Of a stretch of 64,000 nucleotides of DNA, positions 35,245 to 44,080 are shown in pieces; within the stretch, counting starts at the first letter, position 1; every line of letters starts with the position of its first letter. The notes below the pieces were generated by a model. The model saw only the letters and a program-made list of their open reading frames with translations. It made no database searches and was not told the origin of the DNA. The position numbers and the translations under genes were made by a program. Source of the DNA: Cupriavidus sp. AU9028 (GTDB taxonomy: Bacteria; Pseudomonadota; Gammaproteobacteria; Burkholderiales; Burkholderiaceae); the NCBI RefSeq assembly GCF_019795295.1, contig NZ_JAIMCG010000002.1, forward strand, positions 1 through 64,000. Direction: 5' to 3'.

Positions 35245-36849
35245 ATGGCGATCTCCCTGCTGACACTGCTGATGGCGTGCGCGTTGCTGGTCTGCGCGAC
35301 GGTCGCCATTGCCGGCTGGGCACGGCGCGACGATCCGACCGTGCGCGCCTTCCTGCTGCTGGCCATCGGCGCCGGCGTCTGGTGCGGGGGCCGCATGATG
35401 GAAATCCAGGCGACCAACCTCGCCGATCGCATCCTGTGGGCGAAACTGCAATACCCCGGCATCCTGATGGTGCCGGTGGGCTGGCTGCTGTCGGTCGTGC
35501 GGCTGACGCGTCCGAACCATGTCGCGGGCCATGCCTGGCTGGCGCTGGCACTGGTGATCGGGCTGGCCGGCATGGGGCTGGTGCTGACCAATGAGAGCCA
35601 CCGGCTGATCTGGTCGTCGATCCAGTGGTTCGGTGGCGAAGGACTGCACACGCGCGCGGTCTTCCGCCACGGGCCGGCCTATTGGGTGCTGGCCGCCTAT
35701 AGCTACGCACTGCTGGTCTCCAGCTTCTATTTCCTGCTCACGCGCCGGCCGGCGGGCAAGCTGTCGGTACGGGGCCGCAATCTGCTGGTCGCAGGCCTGA
35801 TGCTGCCGCTGGCCGCCAATGCGGCCTATCTGCAGGGCTGGACTGCTGCCCTGGGCGGCGACCTGACCCCCGCCACCTTCTCGGTGATGGCGCTGCTGGT
35901 CTGGGTCTGCGCGCTGCGGCCGCATCTGGGCGATGTCGGCCACTACGCCCGGTTGCGTGTGTTCGACGCGCTGCGCGAGGGCTGCGTGATCGTCGACGAC
36001 AGTGGCAGGATCGCCGACCTGAACAGCAGCGCGCGGCGGATGCTGCCGGGCCTGCGCCGCGGCGACCCGGCGCCCGGTTCCTGGCAGGCAGGCAGGCCCA
36101 ATGCCGCCGACACGCCCGACTACGAACTGACGATGGAGCCAGTGCGCAATCTGGATGACCGCGTCATCGGGCGCATCGTCTTCGTGCGGGACATCAGCGC
36201 ATTCCGCACCCGCGAACATGCGTTGGTCGAAGAGAATTCGAGCCTGGCGGTTCGGCTGAACGAGACCGCCGACAAGCTTTCCCGCATCGAGGGCGATCTC
36301 TACCGCGATCCACTGACCGGCCTGTTCAACCGGCGCTTCTTCCAGCGGGAGGCGGCGCTGCTGGTCGCTGCCGCGCGGGAGCGCCGCTCGCCACTGGGTC
36401 TGCTGCTGGTCGACGTGGACTTCTTCAAGCAGTACAACGATGTCTATGGCCATTTGCGCGGCGATGAAGGCCTGCGCAGGGTCGGCATCACGCTCGCCCA
36501 GATGCTGGACGAGGCCGGCAGCTTCTGCGCCCGGATCGGTGGCGAGGAGTTTGCGGTAGTGCTGCCCGAGGCGGACGCCGCCCAGGCCAGGGCGGTCGGC
36601 ATGCGCATGCTGCACGCGGTGCGCGCGCTGCAGATGCCGCACGTGGGCGCGGACCCGTCTCATCCCTTCCTGACGGTCAGCATTGGCGCCGTGTCGCGCG
36701 TGCCGGAGTCGCCGCTGATCGAAGACCTGCTCTCCGCCGCCGATATGGCGCTGTACGCGGCCAAGCGCGGCGGCCGCAACCGACTGACGATGGCCGACGG
36801 CCAGCCGCAGCCGCCCGCGCGGCCCGCCTCCATGCGCCCGCTGGCATGA
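35245..36849 (+). CDS. Membrane diguanylate cyclase (7TM sensor, PAS-like, GGDEF)
   Basis: 534 residues from MAISLLTLLMACALL. Seven hydrophobic helices fill about 1-225, in the HisKA_7TM arrangement (NESHRLIW is a typical loop motif). A PAS-like segment (about 240-340; EGCVIVDDSGRIADLNSSAR) and a short coiled coil follow, then a GGDEF domain (about 370-520) with an intact active site RIGGEEFAVVLPEAD and substrate motif DVDFFKQYND. It should make cyclic di-GMP in response to a membrane or envelope signal. The RxxD inhibitory site, expected just before GGEEF, is not present. The open frame starts at 35149, but the extra residues show no sensor features. Confidence 0.88.
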   Translation: MAISLLTLLMACALLVCATVAIAGWARRDDPTVRAFLLLAIGAGVWCGGRMMEIQATNLADRILWAKLQYPGILMVPVGWLLSVVRLTRPNHVAGHAWLALALVIGLAGMGLVLTNESHRLIWSSIQWFGGEGLHTRAVFRHGPAYWVLAAYSYALLVSSFYFLLTRRPAGKLSVRGRNLLVAGLMLPLAANAAYLQGWTAALGGDLTPATFSVMALLVWVCALRPHLGDVGHYARLRVFDALREGCVIVDDSGRIADLNSSARRMLPGLRRGDPAPGSWQAGRPNAADTPDYELTMEPVRNLDDRVIGRIVFVRDISAFRTREHALVEENSSLAVRLNETADKLSRIEGDLYRDPLTGLFNRRFFQREAALLVAAARERRSPLGLLLVDVDFFKQYNDVYGHLRGDEGLRRVGITLAQMLDEAGSFCARIGGEEFAVVLPEADAAQARAVGMRMLHAVRALQMPHVGADPSHPFLTVSIGAVSRVPESPLIEDLLSAADMALYAAKRGGRNRLTMADGQPQPPARPASMRPLA

Positions 36850-36978
36850 GAAATGGCCGAACCGGCCTATCACACTACCGCCAACATGGCAATCGGCATT
36901 ACCTCTTGATATGCGGTATATTTGCGCCTTCGTTTTTTACAATGGGCAACAGCCGGGCCTCCCGGGACGCAATTCATA

Positions 36979-38619
36979 GTGGTCAAGACAATCAAGGCAG
37001 TTTTGCTTGGCGTGGTGCTGTCGTTCACGGCGCTGTCGGTCCAGGCACAGGAAGCGAAGAAGGTCGATGTCGTGCTGATCGGCGGTGGCATCATGAGTTC
37101 GACCCTGGGTGTATGGCTGAAGGAACTCGAGCCCGAATGGTCGATGATGATGATCGAGCGGCTCGACGGCGTTGCCCAGGAGAGCTCGAACGGCTGGAAC
37201 AATGCGGGCACGGGGCACTCGGCGCTGGCCGAGCTGAACTACACGCCGGAAAAGCCGGACGGCAAGATCGATATCTCGAAGGCGATCGCCATCAACGAGT
37301 CGTTCCAGATCTCGCGCCAGTTCTGGGCGCATCAGGTCCGCAACGGCGTGCTGCAGAATCCGCGCTCGTTCATCAATTCCACCCCGCACATGAGTTTCGT
37401 CTGGGGCGATGACAACATCGCTTTCCTGAAGAAGCGCCACGCGGCGCTGCAGGCCAGCCCGCTGTTCCGCGGCATGAAGTACTCGGAAGACTACAACGAG
37501 ATCAAGCAGTGGGCGCCCCTGATGATGGAGGGCCGCGATCCCGCCCAGAAGGTGGCCGCGACGTGGTCGCCGCTGGGCACGGACGTCAATTTCGGCGAGA
37601 TCACCCGCCAGTTCGTCGGCCATCTGCAGAAGCAGCCGGGCTTCACCCTGGCGCTGTCCAGCGAGGTGCGCGACATCAAGCGCAATGCCGACGGCAGCTG
37701 GCGCGTGAGCTACGCGAATACGAAGAACGGCGGCCCGGCGCAGGACGTTGACGCGAAGTTCCTGTTCATCGGTGCAGGCGGCGGCGCGCTCCATCTGCTG
37801 CAGAAGTCGGGAATTCCCGAGGCGCAGGAGTACGGTGCGTTCCCGGTGGGCGGCTCGTTCCTCGTGACCGAGAACCCCGACATCGTGAACCAGCATATGG
37901 CCAAGGCCTACGGCAAGGCGTCCGTCGGTTCGCCGCCGATGTCGGTGCCGCACCTGGACACCCGCGTGCTCGATGGCAAGCGCATCATCCTGTTCGGACC
38001 GTTCGCGACCTTCTCGACGAAGTTTCTGAAGAACGGCTCCTACATGGATCTGCTCACCAGCACCAACCTGCACAACGTCAAGCCGATGGTTCGCGTCGGT
38101 ATCGATGAATTCCCGCTGGTCGAGTATCTTGCCGGCCAGCTGATGCAGTCGGACGACGATCGCTTCAATGCGCTGAAGGAGTACTTCCCGAATGCCAACA
38201 AGGCGGACTGGCGCCTGTGGCAAGCCGGCCAGCGCGTGCAGATCATCAAGCGCGACGAGCAGAAAGGCGGCGTGCTGAAGCTGGGCACGGAGATCGTCAG
38301 CTCGCAGGACGGCACCATTGCCGCACTGCTCGGCGCCTCGCCGGGCGCATCGACCGCCGCGCCCATCATGCTGTCGATGCTGGAAAAGGTCTTCAAGGAC
38401 AAGGTGGCGACGCCGGCCTGGCAGCAGAAGATTCGCCAGATCGTGCCGAGCTATGGCACCAGGCTCAATGCCAGCCCGGAGAAGGTCCAGCAGGAATGGG
38501 ACGACACCAGCAAGGCGCTGCAACTGGCGCCGCCGCCGCGGATCGACCTGTCGCCGGCCGGCACCAGCGGCAATGCGCCGGCGCGGCCGAACAAGGCGGC
38601 CGTTGACATGGCGCTGTAA
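36979..38619 (+). CDS. mqo: Malate:quinone oxidoreductase with a signal peptide
   Basis: 546 residues. It oxidises malate to oxaloacetate and passes electrons to quinone. The FAD-binding start is [20 protein letters not shown], and the family signatures follow ([43 protein letters not shown]). Before the FAD domain is a typical Sec signal ([19 protein letters not shown], then VQAQ), which is not expected in the peripheral cytoplasmic enzyme of E. coli. The only reasonable starts are GTG at 36979 or TTG at 36922; GTG places the signal peptide right at the N-terminus. A good terminator follows. Confidence 0.9.
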   Translation: MVKTIKAVLLGVVLSFTALSVQAQEAKKVDVVLIGGGIMSSTLGVWLKELEPEWSMMMIERLDGVAQESSNGWNNAGTGHSALAELNYTPEKPDGKIDISKAIAINESFQISRQFWAHQVRNGVLQNPRSFINSTPHMSFVWGDDNIAFLKKRHAALQASPLFRGMKYSEDYNEIKQWAPLMMEGRDPAQKVAATWSPLGTDVNFGEITRQFVGHLQKQPGFTLALSSEVRDIKRNADGSWRVSYANTKNGGPAQDVDAKFLFIGAGGGALHLLQKSGIPEAQEYGAFPVGGSFLVTENPDIVNQHMAKAYGKASVGSPPMSVPHLDTRVLDGKRIILFGPFATFSTKFLKNGSYMDLLTSTNLHNVKPMVRVGIDEFPLVEYLAGQLMQSDDDRFNALKEYFPNANKADWRLWQAGQRVQIIKRDEQKGGVLKLGTEIVSSQDGTIAALLGASPGASTAAPIMLSMLEKVFKDKVATPAWQQKIRQIVPSYGTRLNASPEKVQQEWDDTSKALQLAPPPRIDLSPAGTSGNAPARPNKAAVDMAL

Positions 38620-38649
38620 GGATTGGGGCCCCGCATCGAAAGCCACTGG

Positions 38650-38669
38650 GTCCCCGCTTTCGCGGGGAC
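38650..38669. repeat. Short dispersed hairpin repeat
   Basis: GTCCCCGC-TTTC-GCGGGGAC, a perfect 8-base stem, preceded by CTGG and followed by GACGGC. This form (CTGGGTCCCCGC...GCGGGGAC) is a common REP-like element in proteobacterial intergenic regions. It sits between mqo and its terminator. Confidence 0.45.
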
Positions 38670-38693
38670 GACGGCACGTTGACAGCAGTCTGA

Positions 38694-38720
38694 GGGCTGG
38701 CCGGGAGGCCAGCCCTTTTT
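38694..38720 (+). terminator. Intrinsic terminator after mqo
   Basis: GGGCTGGCC, a GGGA loop and GGCCAGCCC are followed by five T residues: a textbook rho-independent terminator for the plus-strand mqo gene. It lies just before the convergent SMP-30 gene end at 38746. Confidence 0.9.
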
Positions 38721-38745
38721 CATGGCGCGGCGCGAGGCGGGTCCG

Positions 38746-39672
38746 TCATGCCACCGGCTGGCCACCGTGCACCGGCGCCCCAGCCTGCGGCATCCCGACA
38801 CTGAGGATGGTGCTGTCGGTGGAGTTGGTAATGAAGACGGTCCGCCCGTCGTCGCCGCCGAAGCACAGGTTGGTCAGCGACGCCCCGGCCGGACCGCGAA
38901 TGACTTCGACCGGCTCGGCGCGGCTGTTCAGTACCCAGACGTAGCCCAGGCCCGGATTGGCGACCAGCAGATGGCCGTCGGATCGCATTGCCAGCCCGTC
39001 CGGGCCGCTCGGCCCATAGCTGGTGAAGAACTGGCCGACCTTGCTGACCGAGCCATCGCGCTGCAGCGGCATGCGCCAGACGCAATTGGCCCGCGTCATC
39101 GCCACGTACAGCACCTGGCCGTCCGGCGACAGCACCAGTCCGTTCGGACTGGGGGCGTTGGACAGCAGCATGTCCAGGCGCCCATCCGGCGACAGCCGGT
39201 AGACGCGTCCGGTCGGATCGTGCAGGCCGGTCTGGCCTTGGTCGGTGAAGTACAGGTTGCCGCGCGCGTCGAACATCAGGTCGTTCAGTCCGCGGAACCG
39301 CTCGCTGTTGCGGCGCTCGAGCCAAGGGCGCACGTTGCCGCTGGCGACATCGAGCAGCATCAGGCCGTTGCGGTAGTCGGTGATGATGAACTGGCCGTCG
39401 GCCAGCCGCTTCATGCCGTTGGGCTCGCCGTCATACTCGGCGACCTGCTCCCATTCCCCGCTGGCCGAAATGCGGAAGATGCGGCCGAACGGAATGTCCG
39501 TCACCCACAGGTAGCCGTCGGCCCATACCGGGCCTTCGAGGAATGCCTCGATGTGCTCGCCGCCCCGGTTGGCGTTCGCCCAGTCCGACGCCACGCCACG
39601 GCGGCGGAAGCGGTCCGGCATTGACGAGAAGACGGTGGCGTCGCGTACGGCGGGCGGATTCAGTAGATACAT
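38746..39672 (-). CDS. SMP-30/gluconolactonase-family lactonase
   Basis: 308 residues with the six-bladed beta-propeller pattern: EGPVWADGYLWVTDIPFGRI (first metal Glu), EPNGMKRLADGQFIITDYRN, RGLNDLMFDARGNLYFTDQG (metal Asn), SPNGLVLSPDGQVLYVAMT (metal Asn) and GPDGLAMRSDGHLLVANPG (metal Asp). Members are calcium- or zinc-dependent sugar or organic-acid lactonases; the substrate is not clear. The ATG at 39672 has AGGAGG 10 bases upstream. The Bug remnant lies upstream on the same strand, 68 bases away. Confidence 0.85.
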   Translation of the reverse strand: MYLLNPPAVRDATVFSSMPDRFRRRGVASDWANANRGGEHIEAFLEGPVWADGYLWVTDIPFGRIFRISASGEWEQVAEYDGEPNGMKRLADGQFIITDYRNGLMLLDVASGNVRPWLERRNSERFRGLNDLMFDARGNLYFTDQGQTGLHDPTGRVYRLSPDGRLDMLLSNAPSPNGLVLSPDGQVLYVAMTRANCVWRMPLQRDGSVSKVGQFFTSYGPSGPDGLAMRSDGHLLVANPGLGYVWVLNSRAEPVEVIRGPAGASLTNLCFGGDDGRTVFITNSTDSTILSVGMPQAGAPVHGGQPVA

Positions 39673-39740
39673 GCTTGCGGTCCTCCTGGTTCGGCGAGCG
39701 GGGGCGCGGGGCACTCGCGCTCGCCCGCCTGCCGGCCCGC

Positions 39741-40256
39741 TCATTGTTTCTCGATATTGGCCTTCTGCGCCACCGGCGCCCATTGGGCAGTTTCCTTGCG
39801 AATCAGCTCGGCAAAGTCCTTGCGATCGAGCTGACCGGGCTTCGAGCCCATGTTGGCGAGGAACGACTGGATATCCTGCGACTGTACCGCCTTGTGGACG
39901 GCGGCTTCCAGCTTCGCGACGACTTCCGGCGGCGTTCCTTTCGGCGCGGCGAGTCCAGACCAGTTGAACAGGCTGAAGTTCTTCACGCCGGCCTCGGCGA
40001 AGGTGGGCACGCCTGGCATCGCCGCAACGCGTTCCGCGCCGCTGATGGCCAGCAGACGGATCTGCCTGCCGTTGACCTGCGCGAGCACGCTGGCGGTGGA
40101 CAGCAGCAGCACGTCGACGCTGCCGGACAGCAAGCCGACCATCGCTTCGCCCGCGCCCTTGTACGGCACATGCATCATCCTGATGCCGGCGGCCTGCTGG
40201 AACGCCTCCGCGGCGAGATGCGGCGCGCTGCCGGCCGTCCTGGCGGCGCGGGCGGC
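39741..40256 (-). pseudogene. 5'-truncated Bug (TctC-type) substrate-binding protein
   Basis: About 172 codons matching only the C-terminal half of Bug proteins: GSAPHLAAEAFQQAAG, VPYKGAGEAMVGLLSGSVDV, PGVPTFAEAGVKNF and FNWSGLAAPKGTPPEVVAKL. A normal Bug protein has about 320 residues, with a signal peptide and the PFxxGGxxD N-terminal lobe, and these are absent. The recognisable sequence begins immediately after the IclR stop at 40259, so a deletion has probably joined the IclR 3' end to the middle of the Bug gene. Further upstream codons in this frame are read through the IclR gene and are not Bug-like. Confidence 0.8.
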
Positions 40257-40258
40257 CG

Positions 40259-41062
40259 CTAGTCCAGCTGGACGATCTGCTGCTCGATGGTGCGGGCCAG
40301 CGTCAGCAACGGCCGGGCCAGCACCGCTTCCACGCTTGCGGCGTCCTGCTGGGTAGAGACACTGACGTTGAGTACATGGATGCCGTAGCCAGCCATGCGC
40401 AGCGGCGTGGCGATGGCGACCACCTGCGGCTGCCACGCCGCCACGCAGTAGCCGGTCGTGCGCACCGCCTGCACGGCCGCGGCGATCTCGCCCTGCAGCG
40501 CTGCCCAGCCGCGCCCGCCATGGCGGGCGGCGAGCGCGGTCATCCGCATGCGGAAGGACTCGGGGTCCAGCGTGGAAAGGTAGGCGCGGCCGAGCGAGGT
40601 CAACGCGATCGGGATGCGCTGGCCGCTGACGACGGTGCGCAGCGACTGCCGCCGGTTGTAGCGGAACGACTCGAGATAGACCATTTCATCGCCATCGGGC
40701 ACCGCCAGACCGACGTTGATCCGATGGCGCATCGCCACGTCCACCATCATCGGCGTGGCCACCTTGAGCACCGCCGAGCCGTCGCGCATCGCGTGCGCCA
40801 TGCTCAGAACCGGCACGCCCAGGCGGTACGCGCGATGCTGCGGCACATATTCGAGCATGCCGCTGTCGATCAGCGACTGGGTCAAGCGGCTGACGGTGGA
40901 GCGCGACAGCCCGGTGCGCTCGGCAATCTCGCTGTTGCCCAGCATCGAGGAGCCGGCGCGGAACGCCCGCAACACCGCGATGCCGCGTTCCAGCGAACGG
41001 TTGGGAGTGGCCTTGCCCTGTCCGGGCTTGAGGCGATCGGTCCTGGGCAGGAGGGCGGGCAT
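40259..41062 (-). CDS. IclR-family transcriptional regulator
   Basis: 267 residues. The winged helix-turn-helix covers about 22-80 (RSLERGIAVLRAFRAGSSML, then RTGLSRSTVSRLTQSLIDSG), and the IclR effector domain follows (about 90-260; VGLAVPDGDEMVYLESF, RIPIALTSLGRAYLSTL). It is the last full gene of the Bug/enoyl-CoA hydratase/acyl-CoA synthetase group on this strand, starting 71 bases past the synthetase stop, so it probably controls those genes. The three TTCCA copies and a TGGAA upstream of the first gene are a plausible IclR-type operator. The C-terminus ends normally, so the deletion behind it did not damage the gene. Confidence 0.88.
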   Translation of the reverse strand: MPALLPRTDRLKPGQGKATPNRSLERGIAVLRAFRAGSSMLGNSEIAERTGLSRSTVSRLTQSLIDSGMLEYVPQHRAYRLGVPVLSMAHAMRDGSAVLKVATPMMVDVAMRHRINVGLAVPDGDEMVYLESFRYNRRQSLRTVVSGQRIPIALTSLGRAYLSTLDPESFRMRMTALAARHGGRGWAALQGEIAAAVQAVRTTGYCVAAWQPQVVAIATPLRMAGYGIHVLNVSVSTQQDAASVEAVLARPLLTLARTIEQQIVQLD

Positions 41063-41133
41063 GGCAGGAAACGCAGGACGAAGCGGAGTCGGTTCGCTGC
41101 AATGCTACCCCAGCGTTGCCTTGCCGGCCGCTG

Positions 41134-43236
41134 CTACCGGGCGGACAGCACCGCCACCCCGTCGGCCGCCACCACCCCCTGCCCCTGCGGCAAGACGAAG
41201 ACCGGATTGATCTCCGCCTCCTCGAGCCGCTCGCCCATGGCAACCACCATGCGCGAGAACGCCACGATGGCGTCGGCAAGCGCATCCACATCGGCCTTCG
41301 GACGGCCGCGGTAGCCCGTCAGCAGCGGCGCGGTCTTGAGCGCGCCAATCATCTGCATGGCGTCATCGCGCGTCAGCGGGCGGCCGGGCGCCAGCAGGCG
41401 CAGCGTGGTGTCGCCGATCAGCTCGGCAGTGACGCCGCCCATGCCCAGCAGGATGGCCGTGCCCAGCGCATCGCGATGCATGCCGAGGATGACCTCCACG
41501 CCGCCCCTCACCATTTGTTGCACGAGGAAGCGGTCCGGCACGGTACCGGTGGCCGCGCCGACTTCCTGCGCCATGCGCGCCATGCGGTGCTCGATATCCT
41601 GCGGCCCGACATCGACCGCCACGCCGCCAACGTCGCTCTTGTGGGCGATCTGCGCCGACAGGATCTTCAGCACGACGTTGCCGCCGAACTGCCCGGCGGC
41701 GTCGCGCGCCTGGCTGGCGTCGTGCACCACCGTCTCCCTGACGACCGGAATGCCGAAGCGGGCAAACAGCGATTTCGCGGCGGCTTCGTCGAGGGAGCCG
41801 CTGCCGAACTGCGCGAGGTCCGGCAACGGTTGCGGCGACGAAACGTCGGCAAGCGGGCTTGCCCCTGCCCTCGCCTGCTTGGCGCGCAGCATCGCGTCGA
41901 AGGCGACGGTGCAGGCCTCGGGTGCGGAGAACGCCGGCACGCCGTTGCGGTTGAGCAGCGCCGCCACGCCGGGCGCGTGCGGGCTGACGTAGGCGACGAC
42001 GGGCTTGTCGCTATGCGGCAGGCAGTCGCCAATCGCGTTGGCCATCAGGTCCGGCATCGCCAGCGCCGAGGAGCCGACGATCACGGCGATGGCATCGTAG
42101 CTGGGGCTGTCCAGCAGGATCCGGATCGCCGCGCGCAGCAGGTCCGGCTGCAGGCCGGCCAGCGTGACATCGATCGGGTTGCGGTCCAGGGCCGCGTGGT
42201 CGCCCTTCTGCAACGCACGCAGCTTTTCCGCGGTCGCTTCGTCGGGCGCCGGGGTTTCGAAACCGGCCACGCCCAGGCTATCCGACACCAGCGTGCCGGC
42301 GCCGCCGGTCGAGGTCAGGATGGCGATGCGCTTGCCGCCCAGGGTGCGCCCGGTCGCCAGCGCCGCCGGCATGTCGAGCAGGTCGGCGAAGGTCTGCGCC
42401 CGGATCACCCCGACCTGCTCGAACAGCGCGTCGTACATGCGGTCGGCGCCCGCCAGCGCGCCGGTGTGCGACACCGCGGCGCGCGCGCCGCTCTCCGAGC
42501 GGCCGATCTTGTACGCGACCACCGGCTTGCCGGCCGCGGCTGCTTTCAGCGCCGCCCGGCGGAAGGCGTCGGGATTGCGCACCGCCTCCACATAGAGCGC
42601 GATCACGCGGGTCGCCTCGTCGTCGGCCAGGTAGTCGATGAAGTCGGCCAGATCGAGATCGACCTCGTTGCTGGTCGACACCAGCTTGGACAGGCCGATG
42701 CCGCGCGCCGCCGCACGCGAGAGCAAGGCGCCGAGGATGCCGCCGCTTTGCGACACCACGCCGATGCTGCCGGTCGGAAAGTGGTCCATCTCCAGCGCAC
42801 CGCTGGCCGACAGAGGGATGTTCTCGGTCAGGTTGACCAGCCCGATGGTGTTCGGCCCGAGCAGGCGCATGCTGCCTGCCGCCTCGACCAGCTCGGCCTG
42901 CCGGCGCGCGCCCTGCGCACCGGTTTCGGTATAGCCGCTTGCCAGCACAATGGCGGCACCGGCGCCCCGTGCGGCCAGCTCGCGCACCGCCAGATGGGCG
43001 CGTTCGGCCCCGAGCAGCACGATGCCGACATCGGGCACCTCCGGCAACGAGGCGATATCGGGGTAGCAGCGCAGCCCGTCGATCGAATCGACCTTGGGGT
43101 TGACCGGGTAGATCGCGCCGCCGAAGCCGTGCTTGCGCAGGTAGGCGACCGGACGGCCAGCGGTCTTGGCCGGGTCCGCGGACGCGCCGATCACGGCGAC
43201 GCTGCGCGGGGAAACGAGGCGATGGATGGCGCTCAT
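41134..43236 (-). CDS. ADP-forming acyl-CoA synthetase (acetate--CoA ligase, NDP-forming, fused type)
   Basis: 700 residues in the alpha-beta fused order: CoA-binding Rossmann domain (1-130; VAVIGASADPAKTAGRPVAY), succinyl-CoA ligase-like domain with the phospho-histidine H257 in VSHTGALAGADRMYDALFEQ, and an ATP-grasp domain (about 480-695; VVLKILSAQIAHKSDVGGVA, EINPVFVLP at the end). The reaction is acid + CoA + ATP to acyl-CoA + ADP + phosphate. No acetyltransferase domain is attached, so it is not a Pat-type enzyme. With the adjacent enoyl-CoA hydratase it probably activates an imported carboxylic acid; the acid is unknown. It starts 4 bases past the hydratase stop. Confidence 0.88.
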   Translation of the reverse strand: MSAIHRLVSPRSVAVIGASADPAKTAGRPVAYLRKHGFGGAIYPVNPKVDSIDGLRCYPDIASLPEVPDVGIVLLGAERAHLAVRELAARGAGAAIVLASGYTETGAQGARRQAELVEAAGSMRLLGPNTIGLVNLTENIPLSASGALEMDHFPTGSIGVVSQSGGILGALLSRAAARGIGLSKLVSTSNEVDLDLADFIDYLADDEATRVIALYVEAVRNPDAFRRAALKAAAAGKPVVAYKIGRSESGARAAVSHTGALAGADRMYDALFEQVGVIRAQTFADLLDMPAALATGRTLGGKRIAILTSTGGAGTLVSDSLGVAGFETPAPDEATAEKLRALQKGDHAALDRNPIDVTLAGLQPDLLRAAIRILLDSPSYDAIAVIVGSSALAMPDLMANAIGDCLPHSDKPVVAYVSPHAPGVAALLNRNGVPAFSAPEACTVAFDAMLRAKQARAGASPLADVSSPQPLPDLAQFGSGSLDEAAAKSLFARFGIPVVRETVVHDASQARDAAGQFGGNVVLKILSAQIAHKSDVGGVAVDVGPQDIEHRMARMAQEVGAATGTVPDRFLVQQMVRGGVEVILGMHRDALGTAILLGMGGVTAELIGDTTLRLLAPGRPLTRDDAMQMIGALKTAPLLTGYRGRPKADVDALADAIVAFSRMVVAMGERLEEAEINPVFVLPQGQGVVAADGVAVLSAR

Positions 43237-43240
43237 GGTT

Positions 43241-44035
43241 TCAGGCCTTGTCCGCGGTCTTGTTGAGGAAGGCCAGCACCGACTCGCGATGTTCGGTGCT
43301 GGTGTAGCAGATGCCCTGCGCCTGGCTGCCCTGGCCGAAGACCTGGTCCGCCGGCAGCTCGAACGACTGGTTCACGATGCTCTTGCCCAGCGCGATGGCG
43401 GTGGCCGAGCCACGGCTCAATTCCGCGGCCCAGGCCAGCGCGTCGGCGATCAACGCCTCGGGCTTGCTGAGGCGATCGGCGATGCCCAGCGCCAGTGCTT
43501 CGGCGGCATCGACCTTGCGCCCGGTGAACACCAGCTGCTTGGCCATCGACAGGCCGACGCGACGCGGCAGGAAGTACATGCCGCCACCGTCCGGAATCAG
43601 TCCGCGGTGGATATAGGACCAGACGAACGATGCCGACTCGGATGCGAGCACGAAGTCGCAGCACAGCGCGGTGTCCGCGCCGAGGCCCGCCGCAGCGCCG
43701 TTGACCGCCGCGATGGTCGGCTTGGGCATGGTATGCAGCAGCTTGACCGTATGGTGCACGCGCTGCTGCCGGCTCCAGCCGTTGAAGCCGACCTCGCCCT
43801 GCGGTGCCTCCATGCGCCGCTGCATGCCCGCCACGTCCCCGCCGGCGCAGAAGCCCTTGCCGTTGCCGGTCAGCACCAGCGCGCGAATGGCCTTGTCCGC
43901 GGCGACGCGCTCGAGCGCATCGATGAACTCGGCGCGCATCTCGTCGCTCATCGCGTTGCGCTTGTCGGGACGGTTTAGCGTCAGCAGCGCGATGCCGGCT
44001 TCGACCTTGAGTTCGATGAGGGAATACGTTTGCAT
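43241..44035 (-). CDS. Enoyl-CoA hydratase/isomerase-family protein
   Basis: 264 residues, a complete crotonase-fold protein. The oxyanion-hole segments are ALVLTGNGKGFCAGGDVAGM (about 50-70) and AAVNGAAAGLGADTALCCDF (about 105-125), with the later GLIPDGGGMYFLPRRVGL region carrying the usual catalytic loop. An AGGA ribosome site precedes the ATG. It lies between a Bug protein gene (45 bases upstream) and the acyl-CoA synthetase (4 bases downstream), so the three look like one transcription unit for activation and beta-oxidation-like breakdown of a carboxylic acid. Confidence 0.88.
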   Translation of the reverse strand: MQTYSLIELKVEAGIALLTLNRPDKRNAMSDEMRAEFIDALERVAADKAIRALVLTGNGKGFCAGGDVAGMQRRMEAPQGEVGFNGWSRQQRVHHTVKLLHTMPKPTIAAVNGAAAGLGADTALCCDFVLASESASFVWSYIHRGLIPDGGGMYFLPRRVGLSMAKQLVFTGRKVDAAEALALGIADRLSKPEALIADALAWAAELSRGSATAIALGKSIVNQSFELPADQVFGQGSQAQGICYTSTEHRESVLAFLNKTADKA

Positions 44036-44080
44036 GATGGGATCCTGATTGCGAATCGGTTGCGCAAGGGGGCGCCGCGC

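Noticed and set aside
41116-43266. A 716-codon plus-strand open frame opposite the acyl-CoA synthetase
   Set aside because: Antisense of a full-length, motif-complete gene; composition is typical of high-GC shadows.
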